From assembly GCF_034424645.1 (NCBI RefSeq), contig NZ_CP139969.1, positions 868,001 through 932,000 of the forward strand: a stretch of 64,000 nt of DNA, written 5' to 3'. Below, in pieces: positions 34,084 to 43,495 of this stretch. Position 1 is the first letter of the stretch, and each line of letters starts with the position of its first letter. Made by a program: the position numbers and the translations under genes. This stretch comes from Bordetella avium. Its GTDB lineage: Bacteria; Pseudomonadota; Gammaproteobacteria; Burkholderiales; Burkholderiaceae_B. The notes beneath the pieces were generated by a model. It saw nothing but the letters and a program-made list of their open reading frames with translations, did no database searches and was not told the DNA's origin.

Positions 34084-34800
34084 ATGCGCGATTTTAGTGA
34101 TATTGGCAATCTTTACCGGAAGTTTGGGGGTGATTCCCGTGACTACCAGGAGATTGGCCGAGAAGCGAAAGCCGAAGCGGCAAGAGGCCGCTGGCCTTTG
34201 CTCGGCCGCGTTCATCCTGGCGAGGCCGTCATTGCGCCCGCTGTCCAAGCGCTGGCCCAGCAAGCTGCCGTGCCGGCGCATTGGCCGCCTCGCCCGGGGA
34301 AGGCCCTCAGAAAACTGCCTGCGCTGGCGCCTGCCGACCCGATGGAGATATTGCCCTCGATTACGCCATCGGCCGTCGCGGGCTGGATACGCCAGGCCCG
34401 TGTCACCCGCCCTGCCATCGACACGCTTTATGCCGATATTCCACCCGTGGCCTTAGCTGGCGCGTCGGCAGCGCCCGAGGCTGCGCCGTCTGCACTCATG
34501 CCGGAGGCGCCCGAGGCTGCGCCGTCTGCGGCCATGCCGGAGGTGCTCGAGGCTGCGCCGTCTGCGGCCAAGCCGGTAGTGCCCGAGGCCGTTCCCACCC
34601 CGTCTGCGGTCGTCTACGACCTGGATTTCCAAGCGCTTGACTCTGGCAAACCCGTGGCCGACGCCGTCAGCGCGCCGCTTGCCGACCCGCAGTCCGAAGC
34701 GGAGTCGGCGCCAGCGCCGGGCGAGACGCCTGACGCGGTTTCCCCGCTGCAAACTGTGTTTGCTCGCCTTGCCCGGGCTCGTAACCCATCACGATCATGA
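34084..34800 (+). CDS. bcsP: Cellulose biosynthesis protein BcsP
   Basis: A 238-residue protein. The N-terminal 40 residues (DIGNLYRKFGGDSRDYQEI, then RGRWPLLGRV) are the BcsP/BcsR-type head. The remainder is Pro/Ala-rich and contains three near-identical 12-residue repeats of the type EAAPSAAMPEVL (about residues 134-170). No membrane segment is seen. BcsP occurs together with BcsD and BcsQ in proteobacterial operons and is thought to help localise the synthase. Its ATGA overlap with bcsQ indicates coupling. Confidence 0.82.
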   Translation: MRDFSDIGNLYRKFGGDSRDYQEIGREAKAEAARGRWPLLGRVHPGEAVIAPAVQALAQQAAVPAHWPPRPGKALRKLPALAPADPMEILPSITPSAVAGWIRQARVTRPAIDTLYADIPPVALAGASAAPEAAPSALMPEAPEAAPSAAMPEVLEAAPSAAKPVVPEAVPTPSAVVYDLDFQALDSGKPVADAVSAPLADPQSEAESAPAPGETPDAVSPLQTVFARLARARNPSRS

Positions 34801-35564
34801 AGATTCTAGCCATTGTTTCTGCCAAGGGCGGAGTGGGAAAAACCACCGTCGCCGCGAATCTGAGTGTTGCGCTCGAGCAGTCCGGCGCCGCAACGCTGAT
34901 GGTGGACCTGGACCCTCAGAATGCTTTGCGCTTCCATCTGGGCGCGGATGAGTTGACGGGGATTGAAGGTCTTGCCCGTGCCAGTCTTGCCGGTCAGGAT
35001 TGGCGCAGCATTTGTGTGCAGGGGGTGTCAGGCGTGCATCTGCTGCCGTTTGGCGCGCTCAATGAAGAGGATCGTTTGCGGCTGGAGCAGCAAATGAATG
35101 CCGACCCGAAATGGCTGACGCGCCATCTGGCCGCGCTGGATCTGGGGCCGGAGGCGGTGGTGCTGGTGGATACGCCACCCGGTCCGTCGGCCTATCTGCG
35201 TCAGGCGCTGGAGTGTGCCGATTTGGTGCTGGTTGTCACGCTGGCGGATGCAGCTTCGTTTGCGACGCTGCCTTCGATCGAGAGCCTGGTCGCCCAGTAT
35301 TGCGAGGGCAGGCCGGGTTATCTGGGACATGCCTATTTGGTGAATCAGGTAGATAGCGCGCAAGCGCTGGCCAAGGATACTGCGCAGGTGTTGCGCGGTG
35401 CTTTGGGCAACCGCGTCATCGGCGTGGTGCAGCGCGATGTGTCGGTGGCGGATGCGCTCGCCTTCGGCAAAACCGTGATCGAGCATGCGCCGTACAGCCA
35501 GCCCAGCCAGGATTTCGCCAATGGCGCGGCTTGGGTGATGCAACAGTTTGGGACCGGTCAATGA
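34797..35564 (+). CDS. bcsQ: Cellulose biosynthesis ATPase BcsQ (ParA/MinD family)
   Basis: A 255-residue deviant Walker ATPase: the N-terminal KILAIVSAKGGVGKTTVAAN carries both the signature lysine and the P-loop lysine; MVDLDPQNALRFHLG is the A' motif and VLVDTPPG the Walker B-like region. BcsQ is required for cellulose synthesis and polar localisation in enterobacteria. It overlaps bcsP at its start and bcsA at its end (ATGA). Confidence 0.92.
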   Translation: MKILAIVSAKGGVGKTTVAANLSVALEQSGAATLMVDLDPQNALRFHLGADELTGIEGLARASLAGQDWRSICVQGVSGVHLLPFGALNEEDRLRLEQQMNADPKWLTRHLAALDLGPEAVVLVDTPPGPSAYLRQALECADLVLVVTLADAASFATLPSIESLVAQYCEGRPGYLGHAYLVNQVDSAQALAKDTAQVLRGALGNRVIGVVQRDVSVADALAFGKTVIEHAPYSQPSQDFANGAAWVMQQFGTGQ

Positions 35565-37762
35565 AAACGATGAATCGGGAACCGAGGCCGCACAGCGAGC
35601 GCATGTCGCGCGCGGGTAATGATCTGCTGTCCTGGCGTTTATGGCGCATGGCTTGGGTGCGCGTGCTGGCTTCCGTGCTCGCAGCCGTGCTCTTCGTGCT
35701 TGCGGTGGCCGTCGAAATGGGCCTCGTACAGCAATTGCTGTTCGGCCTTACCTGCATAGGCGCCGCGCTGCTGCTGCATCGGGTCGCCGGGCGCCTGGCC
35801 ACGCTGACAATGGTGATGCTGTCCATCATCAGTTCGCTGCGCTATATGTATTGGCGTATCACCAGCACACTGGGCTTTGAGACCTGGACGGACGCTTTTT
35901 TTGGCTATGGCCTGCTTCTGGCGGAAATCTATGCCTTGGTCATGATGCTGCTGAGTTACTTCCAGACAGCCTGGCCCTTGCGGCGCAAGCCGCTGCCTTT
36001 GCCGGCCGACACCAGCCTGTGGCCGTCCGTTGATGTGTACGTACCCACCTATAACGAGCCTCTGGATGTGGTGCGGCAGACCGTGCTGGCCGCGCAGGCG
36101 CTGGATTGGCCTGCGGATCGTCTCAATGTCTATGTGCTGGATGACGGCCGACGCCCCGAGTTTCAGGCGTTCTGCGAGCAGATCGGCATCGGTTATCTGA
36201 CGCGCTCGGACAACAAACACGCCAAGGCAGGTAACATCAATGCGGCGCTCGCCCGCACGCAGGGTGAGTACGTGGCGATCTTCGACTGCGATCACGTGCC
36301 GGTACGCTCTTTCCTGCAAATTTGCATGGGCTGGTTTCTGAAGGACCCCAAGCTGGCCATGTTGCAAACGCCGCACGTGTTCTTTTCTCCAGACCCGTTC
36401 GAGCGCAACCTGGGCACCTTTCGCAACGTGCCCAACGAAGGCGAATTGTTCTATGGCGTGGTCCAGGACGGCAATGACCTCTGGAATGCCACCTTTTTCT
36501 GTGGTTCCTGCGCGGTGATCCGCCGGACGGCGCTGACTGCCATCGGCGGCATGGCGACGGAGAGCGTTACCGAAGATGCCCTGACGGCGCTCAAGATGAA
36601 CCGTCTCGGCTATAACACCGCCTATCTGGCTTTGCCTCAGGCCGCCGGTCTGGCGACGGAAAACCTGTCGCGGCATATCGGCCAGCGCACGCGCTGGGCC
36701 CGTGGCATGGCGCAGATTCTCCGGGTCAACAATCCTTTGCTGGGCAAGGGGCTGAAGCTGGGGCAGCGCTTGTGCTATCTGAGCGCGATGCTGCACTTTT
36801 TCTTCGGCTTGCCTCGGGTGGTGTTTTTGACAGCGCCGCTGGCCTATCTGTTTTTTGGCGCTCGCGTGTTCGAGGCGTCGGCCATCATGGTGGCCGCCTA
36901 TGTGTTGCCGCATATTGTCATGTCCAGCCTGACCGGCTCTCGCATACAGGGCAAGTTCCGCCATTCCTTCTGGAATGAGGTCTATGAGTCTGTGCTGGCC
37001 TGGTACGTCATGCGTTCTGCCCTGCAGGCCTTGATCAACCCCAAGGGGGCGCAATTCAACGTGACGGCCAAGGGCGGCATCATCGAGGATTCGTATTTCG
37101 ACTGGGCGCTGGCACGGCCCTACGTCATCATCATGGGCTTGAACCTCTTGGGTTTGACTCTGGGTGTGATGGCGCTGCTCAAGGGAGAGGGCATACAGGT
37201 CGGCGTCACCACGACCTTGCTGCTGAATCTGATCTGGACGTTCTACAACATCATGATGACCAGTGCCAGCGTGGCCGTCGCCGGCGAGGCTCGTCAATTG
37301 CGCACCACCCCGCGCGTTGCCACCGTATTGCCGGCAATGCTGCGCTTGCACGATGGCCGTACCGTCGCCTGCCAGAGCAACGATTACTCGCAGGGCGGCC
37401 TGGGCCTGGTGCTGCCTCAAGGGGTGTCCATCCCGGTGGGCACCGAATTGAATGTTTCGGTGTTTCGCAATGACGAGGAAGCGCTGTTCCCGGCCACCGT
37501 GACATTCAGTCGCGATGGTCGCCTGGGGGTACGCTTTCAGCACCTGACCATGGAGCAAGAGCGTGACCTGGCGCGCGTGACCTTCGGTCGTGCGGATACC
37601 TGGGCTACGATCTGGGGTAGCAATTCAACGGATTCGCCTCTGATCGCATTGCGCCATGTTTCCACTATCGGTTTTCGGGGGTTCACGATTTTGCTTCGGG
37701 AATTGCGCCATCAGTTGCGCGCCAGCCTGCGCCGGTCTCGCTCCGCGCCCAACAAGCCATGA
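35561..37762 (+). CDS. bcsA: Cellulose synthase catalytic subunit BcsA
   Basis: A 733-residue inner-membrane GT2 synthase, UDP-glucose to beta-1,4-glucan. Catalytic motifs in order: DDG (residues 194-196), DCD (242-244), TED (337-339) and QRTRW (375-379). Four N-terminal and about four C-terminal membrane helices frame the catalytic domain. The C-terminal PilZ domain has RTTPR (RxxxR) and NDYSQGG (DxSxxG), the residues that bind cyclic di-GMP, so the enzyme should be allosterically activated. ATG 35561 overlaps the bcsQ stop. All key residues are intact. Confidence 0.97.
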   Translation: MKTMNREPRPHSERMSRAGNDLLSWRLWRMAWVRVLASVLAAVLFVLAVAVEMGLVQQLLFGLTCIGAALLLHRVAGRLATLTMVMLSIISSLRYMYWRITSTLGFETWTDAFFGYGLLLAEIYALVMMLLSYFQTAWPLRRKPLPLPADTSLWPSVDVYVPTYNEPLDVVRQTVLAAQALDWPADRLNVYVLDDGRRPEFQAFCEQIGIGYLTRSDNKHAKAGNINAALARTQGEYVAIFDCDHVPVRSFLQICMGWFLKDPKLAMLQTPHVFFSPDPFERNLGTFRNVPNEGELFYGVVQDGNDLWNATFFCGSCAVIRRTALTAIGGMATESVTEDALTALKMNRLGYNTAYLALPQAAGLATENLSRHIGQRTRWARGMAQILRVNNPLLGKGLKLGQRLCYLSAMLHFFFGLPRVVFLTAPLAYLFFGARVFEASAIMVAAYVLPHIVMSSLTGSRIQGKFRHSFWNEVYESVLAWYVMRSALQALINPKGAQFNVTAKGGIIEDSYFDWALARPYVIIMGLNLLGLTLGVMALLKGEGIQVGVTTTLLLNLIWTFYNIMMTSASVAVAGEARQLRTTPRVATVLPAMLRLHDGRTVACQSNDYSQGGLGLVLPQGVSIPVGTELNVSVFRNDEEALFPATVTFSRDGRLGVRFQHLTMEQERDLARVTFGRADTWATIWGSNSTDSPLIALRHVSTIGFRGFTILLRELRHQLRASLRRSRSAPNKP

Positions 37763-40020
37763 AGGACGATAGATTGATGATGTCCGAAACGCGTGTTCCG
37801 CGCCGCCGTGCGCCTGCGCTACTGGCCGCGCTCTTGTCGCTCTGCGTTGTCAGCGCTCGTGCCGATACGCCGCCCGCGTTGCCGCCGGGCGCTTATGTGG
37901 ATGCCATTCCGCTATCCAGCCTGAGTGGTCAGGCCGCTTTGCCCATGTTTGGTGTAGAGGGCGCCACAGGACTGGGCTTCAGCCCGCGCCGTGATCAGAA
38001 GGTCATCGGTGCGCGCGTCTTGCTCGATTACACCTATTCGCCTGCGTTGTTGCCCGACCTGTCGCATCTGAAGGTGAGTCTCAACGGTGAGGTGGCCGAT
38101 ACGATCGCCTTGCCCAAGGAAGCCTCGGCCCGGCCGACGCAGCGCACGGTCGACTTGCCGGTGCAGGCCTTGAAAGCCTTCAACCGCCTGGATATGCAGC
38201 TCATCGGTCATTACACGATGGGATGCGAGGACCCGCTGCATTCCAGCTTGTGGGCCAACGTGGCGGGCCGCAGCATGCTGGAACTGACCGTGGTGCCGGC
38301 CGATCTGCCTGACGATCTGGCCTTATTGCCTGTGCCTTTTTTCGACAGCCGCGATGTGCGGCAGTTGAATCTGCCGCTCGTGCTGGGACAGGCGCCCGAT
38401 GGGGCGCGTCTGGAAAGCGCCGGCATCGTGGCGTCGTGGTTTGGCGCCCATGCAGGTTATCGCGGCGCCCGCTTCTCGTCGCGAGTGCAGGCGCTGCCGG
38501 AAAAAGGCAATGCGGTTGTGTTCTTGCAGCAGGGCGACAGCGTGCCGGGCCTGCCTAAGCAGGACATCGCCGGACCGTCGCTGGCGATGGTCGCTCATCC
38601 TCAAGACCCGCATGGCAAATTGCTGCTGGTCATGGGGCGCAATGCCGCCGAACTCAAGCAGGCTGCCACGGCTCTGGCCCTGGGCGCTCAGGCCTTGTCT
38701 GGCCAGTTTGCGCGCATTACCGACTGGAAAGCCCCCCAGCCGCGCAAGCCCTTTGATGCGCCGAACTGGCTGCCCAGCGATCGGCCCGTGCAATTTGGCG
38801 AGCTGGTTCCCGTCTCATCCCTTAATGTCGATGGCCATCGGCCTCCTGTGATTCAACTCGATCTGCGCATGCCGCCGGGCCTGTTCGGCTGGCACAGCCC
38901 TGGCGTGCCCGTTGATCTGAAGTACCGCTATTCGCCGCGTCCTGGCAGCCAGCAATCGGTGCTGGAGATGATGGCGGGAGGCCAGTTGGTGCAGAGTTTT
39001 TCGCTCAATGACGGCCTGGGACTGTATAGCCGTTTGACCGGCATTCCGGTGTCGGAAGGGCAGGCGCAGGTAATGGTGCCGACTTATCTCCTGCCGCCCA
39101 TGAGCACGCTGCAATTCCGTTACGCCTATGAGTATCTCAAGCAGGGCGAGTGTCAGAACTCGATTCTGAACAATATCCGCAGCGCCATCGATCCGGCCTC
39201 CACCATCGATATCTCTGGCTTACCCAAGTATGCGGCCATGCCGGATCTCTCGCTGTTCGCCGAAGCGGGCTTTCCCTTCACGCGCTTGGCCGATCTGTCG
39301 GAGACGGCGGTGATCATGCCCGATCAGGCTGATGGTGGCGATATCGACGCCTATCTTGATCTGATGGGGCTGATGGGCAAGGCGACCGGCTACCCCGTGA
39401 CGGGGGTGACCGTGGCCCAGGCCGCAAAGGCTCAGTCGCTGCGCGACAAGGATTTGCTGGTGTTGGCCTCGGGCGAGAATCAGCCGCTGTTGTCGCAATG
39501 GCGCGCCGACCTGCCGGATGGTTTTGGCGGCGGCAAGGGGCATGTCGGCGTGGCGGATTGGTTCTCCGGCGTGGCCGCCTGGTTCGGCGCTGACCCGCGC
39601 CGCCGGGAGCGTCAGGCCGAGTTCGATCTGGCCTATGCCGGTGGCGGGGCGGTCGGCAGCCTGGCCGGCCTGCAATCGCCTTTACGCAGCGGCCGTAGCG
39701 CCGTGGTCGTGGCGGGCGCCAACCCTGACGGCCTGGCCGCCGCTGTCTCGGCGCTGACGACGCGCGCCGCAGCCGCTCCTGATGAGCGGCAACAGCGCAT
39801 CGGCGGCAATCTCACCCTGATCAACGGCGCACAGATCTTCACTGCGCAGGATGACCCGACCTATTACGTCGGATCGTTGCCGCCCTGGCTGGGCCTGCAA
39901 TGGTTTTTCGCCGGTCATCCGCTGGTCCTCGTCGTAGCGCTGTTTCTGAGCGCGCTAGTCATTGCCGTGCTGGTCTATCTATCGCTGCGTGCCCGCGCGC
40001 GCCGCCGTCTGGAATCGTGA
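37759..40020 (+). CDS. bcsB: Cellulose synthase regulatory subunit BcsB, first copy
   Basis: A 753-residue periplasmic protein with a signal peptide (LLAALLSLCVVSARA) and a single C-terminal membrane anchor (LVLVVALFLSALVIAVLVYL). BcsB features are present: LDYTYSPALLPDLSHLKVSLNGE, MGCEDPLHSSLWANV, LPVPFFDSRD and YEYLKQGECQNS. BcsB guides the glucan through the periplasm and its tail anchor is essential for BcsA activity. ATG 37759 overlaps the bcsA stop. A second bcsB follows after 2 bp. Confidence 0.95.
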   Translation: MKDDRLMMSETRVPRRRAPALLAALLSLCVVSARADTPPALPPGAYVDAIPLSSLSGQAALPMFGVEGATGLGFSPRRDQKVIGARVLLDYTYSPALLPDLSHLKVSLNGEVADTIALPKEASARPTQRTVDLPVQALKAFNRLDMQLIGHYTMGCEDPLHSSLWANVAGRSMLELTVVPADLPDDLALLPVPFFDSRDVRQLNLPLVLGQAPDGARLESAGIVASWFGAHAGYRGARFSSRVQALPEKGNAVVFLQQGDSVPGLPKQDIAGPSLAMVAHPQDPHGKLLLVMGRNAAELKQAATALALGAQALSGQFARITDWKAPQPRKPFDAPNWLPSDRPVQFGELVPVSSLNVDGHRPPVIQLDLRMPPGLFGWHSPGVPVDLKYRYSPRPGSQQSVLEMMAGGQLVQSFSLNDGLGLYSRLTGIPVSEGQAQVMVPTYLLPPMSTLQFRYAYEYLKQGECQNSILNNIRSAIDPASTIDISGLPKYAAMPDLSLFAEAGFPFTRLADLSETAVIMPDQADGGDIDAYLDLMGLMGKATGYPVTGVTVAQAAKAQSLRDKDLLVLASGENQPLLSQWRADLPDGFGGGKGHVGVADWFSGVAAWFGADPRRRERQAEFDLAYAGGGAVGSLAGLQSPLRSGRSAVVVAGANPDGLAAAVSALTTRAAAAPDERQQRIGGNLTLINGAQIFTAQDDPTYYVGSLPPWLGLQWFFAGHPLVLVVALFLSALVIAVLVYLSLRARARRRLES

Positions 40021-40022
40021 AC

Positions 40023-42317
40023 ATGAACACCAGTCCATCCAACAAATCGATCGTGTCTTCATCCGTTTCCGCAATGAAGTCCCGTCGTCGGCCCTCGCTG
40101 GCCCGGTTGCCGGTAGCCTTGCTGACCTGTTTTGCCCTGACCGCGCAGGCGACGCAGACGCCGCCGGTCCCCGCCGAGCCGTTCAAGGCTGATGAAACGC
40201 ACACGTTCAAAGAGTTGGGCGCTCAATATCCCTTGAGCCTGCGGGGGATAGACGGCAGCAATACGCTCAATTTCAGTGTGCGCAATGACCGGGTGGTGAC
40301 TGGCGCGCAGTTGGATCTGCGTTATGCCTATTCCCCCGCGCTCTTGAGCGATCTTTCTCACATCAATGTGTTGGTCAATGATGAGGTGGCGGCGACCTTG
40401 CCGGTGCCGCGTGATTCGGCTGGCAAAAATTTGCGCCAGACGGTGGAGATTCCTCCTTACCTGATCACGCCTTACAACGATTTACGCCTGCAATTGATCG
40501 GCCACTACACCCTGGACTGCGAAGATCCTTTGCATTCCAGCCTGTGGGCCAATATCAGCAACCAGAGCAAGCTGGAACTGGCGACCAAGCCTTTGGCGCT
40601 GCCCAACGACCTTAACATTCTGCCCCTGCCTTTTTTCGACAAGCGCGATATGCACAAGTTGGTGCTGCCCTTCGTGTTCGAAGGCACACCGGATGATGCG
40701 GCGCTCGAGGCGGCGGGTACCTTGTCGTCCTGGTTCGGTGCCCTGGCCGGCTACCGTGGCGCGGCTTTTCCGGCCTCGGTGTCGCAATTGCCCAAGCAAG
40801 GCAATGCCATCGTGCTGGCCTATGGCGCCGCCGCCAATGAATTGGCGCGCGAGACCGTCAATGGCCCGACCGTGAGCATCATCGACAATCCGGAGGACCC
40901 GGATGGCAAGCTGTTGCTCGTGCTGGGCCGCAATAGCAAGGAGCTCAAGCAGGCGGCCGCCGGGCTGGCCCTGGGAGGTCAGACCCTGACCGGGCAGACG
41001 GCGCAGATCACGCGGCGCGCCGATCTTGAACCGCGCAAACCCTATGATGCGCCGCGTTGGTTGCGCAGCGATCGGCCCGTCAGTTTCGGCGAATTGGTCG
41101 ATCCCAAGCGCATGAACGTCTCGGGCTTCAGCCCCGATGTCATCCGCGTCGATGTGCGCGTGCCGCCCGATCTGTTCGGCTGGCAGGAAAAGAAGGTGCC
41201 GATCGATCTGCGCTACCGCTACACGCCGCAGCCGACATCCTTGAATTCTTCGCTGCTGTTCGGTGTGAATGATCAGTTCGTCAAGTCGGTGCCTTTGTTT
41301 GCGCTGGAGCGCATCGAAGGCGGAGATGCGCTGCGCGCCCAGGTCCTGCCCGATGAAAGTCTGCCGATGCGCGCGCAACTCGAAGTGCCTTTGGACCTCC
41401 TGAAGTCGCGCGGTCAATTGCAGTTCCGCTATCTCTACGACTACCTCAAGCAGGGCGAGTGCCGCGACATCATCGTGGACAATGTGCGCGGGGCCATTGA
41501 ACCGGAATCGACCATCGATATTTCCGGTTATCCGCACTTCATGGCCATGCCCGATCTGCGTGCCTTTACGCAGGCAGGTTTTCCGTTCACCCGCATGGCC
41601 GACCTCTCGGAGACGGCCGTGGTGATGGGCGAGCGCGCCGGCCCCGCCGAGTACGGCACCTATCTGGACGTAATGGGCCGCATGGGCGAAGCGACGGGCT
41701 ATCCGGCCGTGGGGGTCACGGTGGTGCGCGACGCCCAGGTGGCCAGCCAGGCCGACAAAGATCTGCTGATTATTGCGGCCGGACCCGATCAACCCCTGCT
41801 CAAGCGCTGGGCCAAGTATCTGCCGGGCAGCTATGAGGCGGGAGCCCACTTTGGGTTGTCGGATCTGCTTTACCGCGTGAAAGGCTGGTTCACGCCTGAT
41901 CCGCGCCAGGATCGCGAGCCCGCCCGCAGCACGGTGGCCTATAACAGTGATGGCGTGAGCGCTATCGTCGCGGGTTTTGAGTCACCGCTGACGGCCAAGC
42001 GCAGCGCGGTGCTGCTCGCCAGCAATAAACCCGAAGGCTTGCATGACGCCGTGGCGGCACTGCAAGGCGGTGAGGGCTATGAGCAGTCCGTGCGCGGCAG
42101 TCTGGCCGTGATCCGAGGCAAACAAGTCGAGTCGCTGGTGGGAGACCATCAGTACTACGTCGGCGATTTGCCCTGGCTCAAGCGCATCGACTGGTGGATC
42201 TCTTCGGTGCTGCCCGGCTATACCCTGGTTAAGCTGCTGGTGACGGGGCTGGTGTGCTTGCTCGGTCTGGCTGTGCTGATCGCCTTGCTGCGCGCATTGC
42301 GGCGCCGTAAGTCTTGA
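40023..42317 (+). CDS. bcsB: Cellulose synthase regulatory subunit BcsB, second copy
   Basis: A 764-residue full-length paralogue of the preceding protein, with its own signal-like N-terminus (LPVALLTCFALTAQA), the same core motifs (LRYAYSPALLSDLSHINVLVNDE, DCEDPLHSSLWANI, LPLPFFDKRD, YDYLKQGECRDI) and a C-terminal anchor (VKLLVTGLVCLLGLAVLIALL). By eye about half of the residues match copy one, so the duplication is old and both copies have been kept. The ATG is at 40023; the long upstream frame is a shadow. Its stop overlaps the bcsZ start. Confidence 0.93.
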   Translation: MNTSPSNKSIVSSSVSAMKSRRRPSLARLPVALLTCFALTAQATQTPPVPAEPFKADETHTFKELGAQYPLSLRGIDGSNTLNFSVRNDRVVTGAQLDLRYAYSPALLSDLSHINVLVNDEVAATLPVPRDSAGKNLRQTVEIPPYLITPYNDLRLQLIGHYTLDCEDPLHSSLWANISNQSKLELATKPLALPNDLNILPLPFFDKRDMHKLVLPFVFEGTPDDAALEAAGTLSSWFGALAGYRGAAFPASVSQLPKQGNAIVLAYGAAANELARETVNGPTVSIIDNPEDPDGKLLLVLGRNSKELKQAAAGLALGGQTLTGQTAQITRRADLEPRKPYDAPRWLRSDRPVSFGELVDPKRMNVSGFSPDVIRVDVRVPPDLFGWQEKKVPIDLRYRYTPQPTSLNSSLLFGVNDQFVKSVPLFALERIEGGDALRAQVLPDESLPMRAQLEVPLDLLKSRGQLQFRYLYDYLKQGECRDIIVDNVRGAIEPESTIDISGYPHFMAMPDLRAFTQAGFPFTRMADLSETAVVMGERAGPAEYGTYLDVMGRMGEATGYPAVGVTVVRDAQVASQADKDLLIIAAGPDQPLLKRWAKYLPGSYEAGAHFGLSDLLYRVKGWFTPDPRQDREPARSTVAYNSDGVSAIVAGFESPLTAKRSAVLLASNKPEGLHDAVAALQGGEGYEQSVRGSLAVIRGKQVESLVGDHQYYVGDLPWLKRIDWWISSVLPGYTLVKLLVTGLVCLLGLAVLIALLRALRRRKS

Positions 42318-43495
42318 TGCTGCGCCTGGCTGCTCTGCGCCTGATGTCGCTGGTGCTGGCTCTGATCGCCGCGCCAGCGTCGGCGGCTGCCGTCTGTCAG
42401 GCGGCAAGCTGGCCGCAATGGCAAACCTTCGCCCAGCATTTCGTGCAGGCGGATGGCCGGGTGCTCGACGCCAGCACGCCGCGTCAGATCAGCACCTCCG
42501 AGGGGCAGTCGTATGCCATGTTTTTTGCCTTGGTGGCTAACGATCGTGCTGCCTTCGAGCGTCTGTGGCGTTGGAGCGTGGCCAATCTGGCCGACGCCGA
42601 TGCCACGCGTAACCTGCCCGCCTGGGCCTGGGGCAAGCGCGATGATGGCAGTTGGGGGGTGCTGGACCGCAATGCGGCTTCGGATGCGGATCTCTGGTTT
42701 ACCTACGCCTTGCTCGAAGCTGGCCGGCTTTGGCGGCGGCCCGATTACACCCGCGAAGGCCTCGCCTTACTGAACTTGATTCAGAACCAGGAGCTCGCCG
42801 ACCTGCCGGACTTCGGCCCCATGCTGCTTCCTGCGCCATTTGGTTTCGTGCAGCCCGACGGAATCTGGCGGCTCAATCCGAGCTATCTGCCTATTCCGGT
42901 GTTGCGCCGGCTGGCCCTGGCTGCGCCCGGTGGGCCCTGGACAAAGATTGCGGCGAACACGGTCCGTTTGATCCAGGCCACGACGCCCAAAGGTTTTGCA
43001 GCGGACTGGGTGGCTTACCAAAGCACGGCACAGATCGCGGGGCAGTTTGTGGCCGACCCTGTCCATGGCTACCGAGGCAGCTACGACGCCATACGCACTT
43101 ATATGTGGGCGGGCATGACGCCGGCCGCCGATCCCGCGGCTCAGCCCTTGCGTGCTGCACTCTATGGCATGGCGGCGGCAACGCTTGCGGCTGGCGTGCC
43201 GCCAGAGTCGGTGCAGACGGACACGGGCGTGGTGCAGGGCAGCGGTCCCTTCGGTTTTTCCGCAGCGCTTTTGCCCTATCTGGAAGCGGAGGGCCGCGAC
43301 GCCGAGTTGCGGACCCAGCTTGCCCGGGTCAGGGCAGCTTGGACGCAAAGCCTTGAGCCTGGCAATCTCGCGTTGCGCCAGCCTTCTTATTACGATTATG
43401 TTCTGAGCCTGTTCGGCACGGGTTGGTACGAACAGCGTTACCGGTTTGGCACCACCGGCCGCCTGTCACTGGAGTGGGAAAAGAAATGTCCTTGA
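42317..43495 (+). CDS. bcsZ: Periplasmic endo-1,4-beta-glucanase BcsZ (GH8)
   Basis: A 392-residue exported glycoside hydrolase family 8 enzyme. After the signal peptide (LMSLVLALIAAPASAAA) comes STSEGQSYAMFFALVAND with the acid/base glutamate, WAWGKRDDGSWGVLDRNAASDADLW with the catalytic-site aspartates, and SYDAIRTYMWAGM. BcsZ trims cellulose in the periplasm and is needed for normal cellulose output in several bacteria. It starts at an ATG overlapping the bcsB stop and overlaps the start of bcsC by 10 bp. Confidence 0.94.
   Translation: MLRLAALRLMSLVLALIAAPASAAAVCQAASWPQWQTFAQHFVQADGRVLDASTPRQISTSEGQSYAMFFALVANDRAAFERLWRWSVANLADADATRNLPAWAWGKRDDGSWGVLDRNAASDADLWFTYALLEAGRLWRRPDYTREGLALLNLIQNQELADLPDFGPMLLPAPFGFVQPDGIWRLNPSYLPIPVLRRLALAAPGGPWTKIAANTVRLIQATTPKGFAADWVAYQSTAQIAGQFVADPVHGYRGSYDAIRTYMWAGMTPAADPAAQPLRAALYGMAAATLAAGVPPESVQTDTGVVQGSGPFGFSAALLPYLEAEGRDAELRTQLARVRAAWTQSLEPGNLALRQPSYYDYVLSLFGTGWYEQRYRFGTTGRLSLEWEKKCP

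Noticed and set aside
35639..37558. 639-codon open frame on the minus strand opposite bcsA
   Set aside because: It is a composition artefact of GC-rich coding DNA: no domain is recognisable and bcsA on the plus strand has every catalytic motif.
40482..41849. 455-codon minus-strand open frame opposite the second bcsB
   Set aside because: Antisense shadow; the BcsB frame carries all family motifs.
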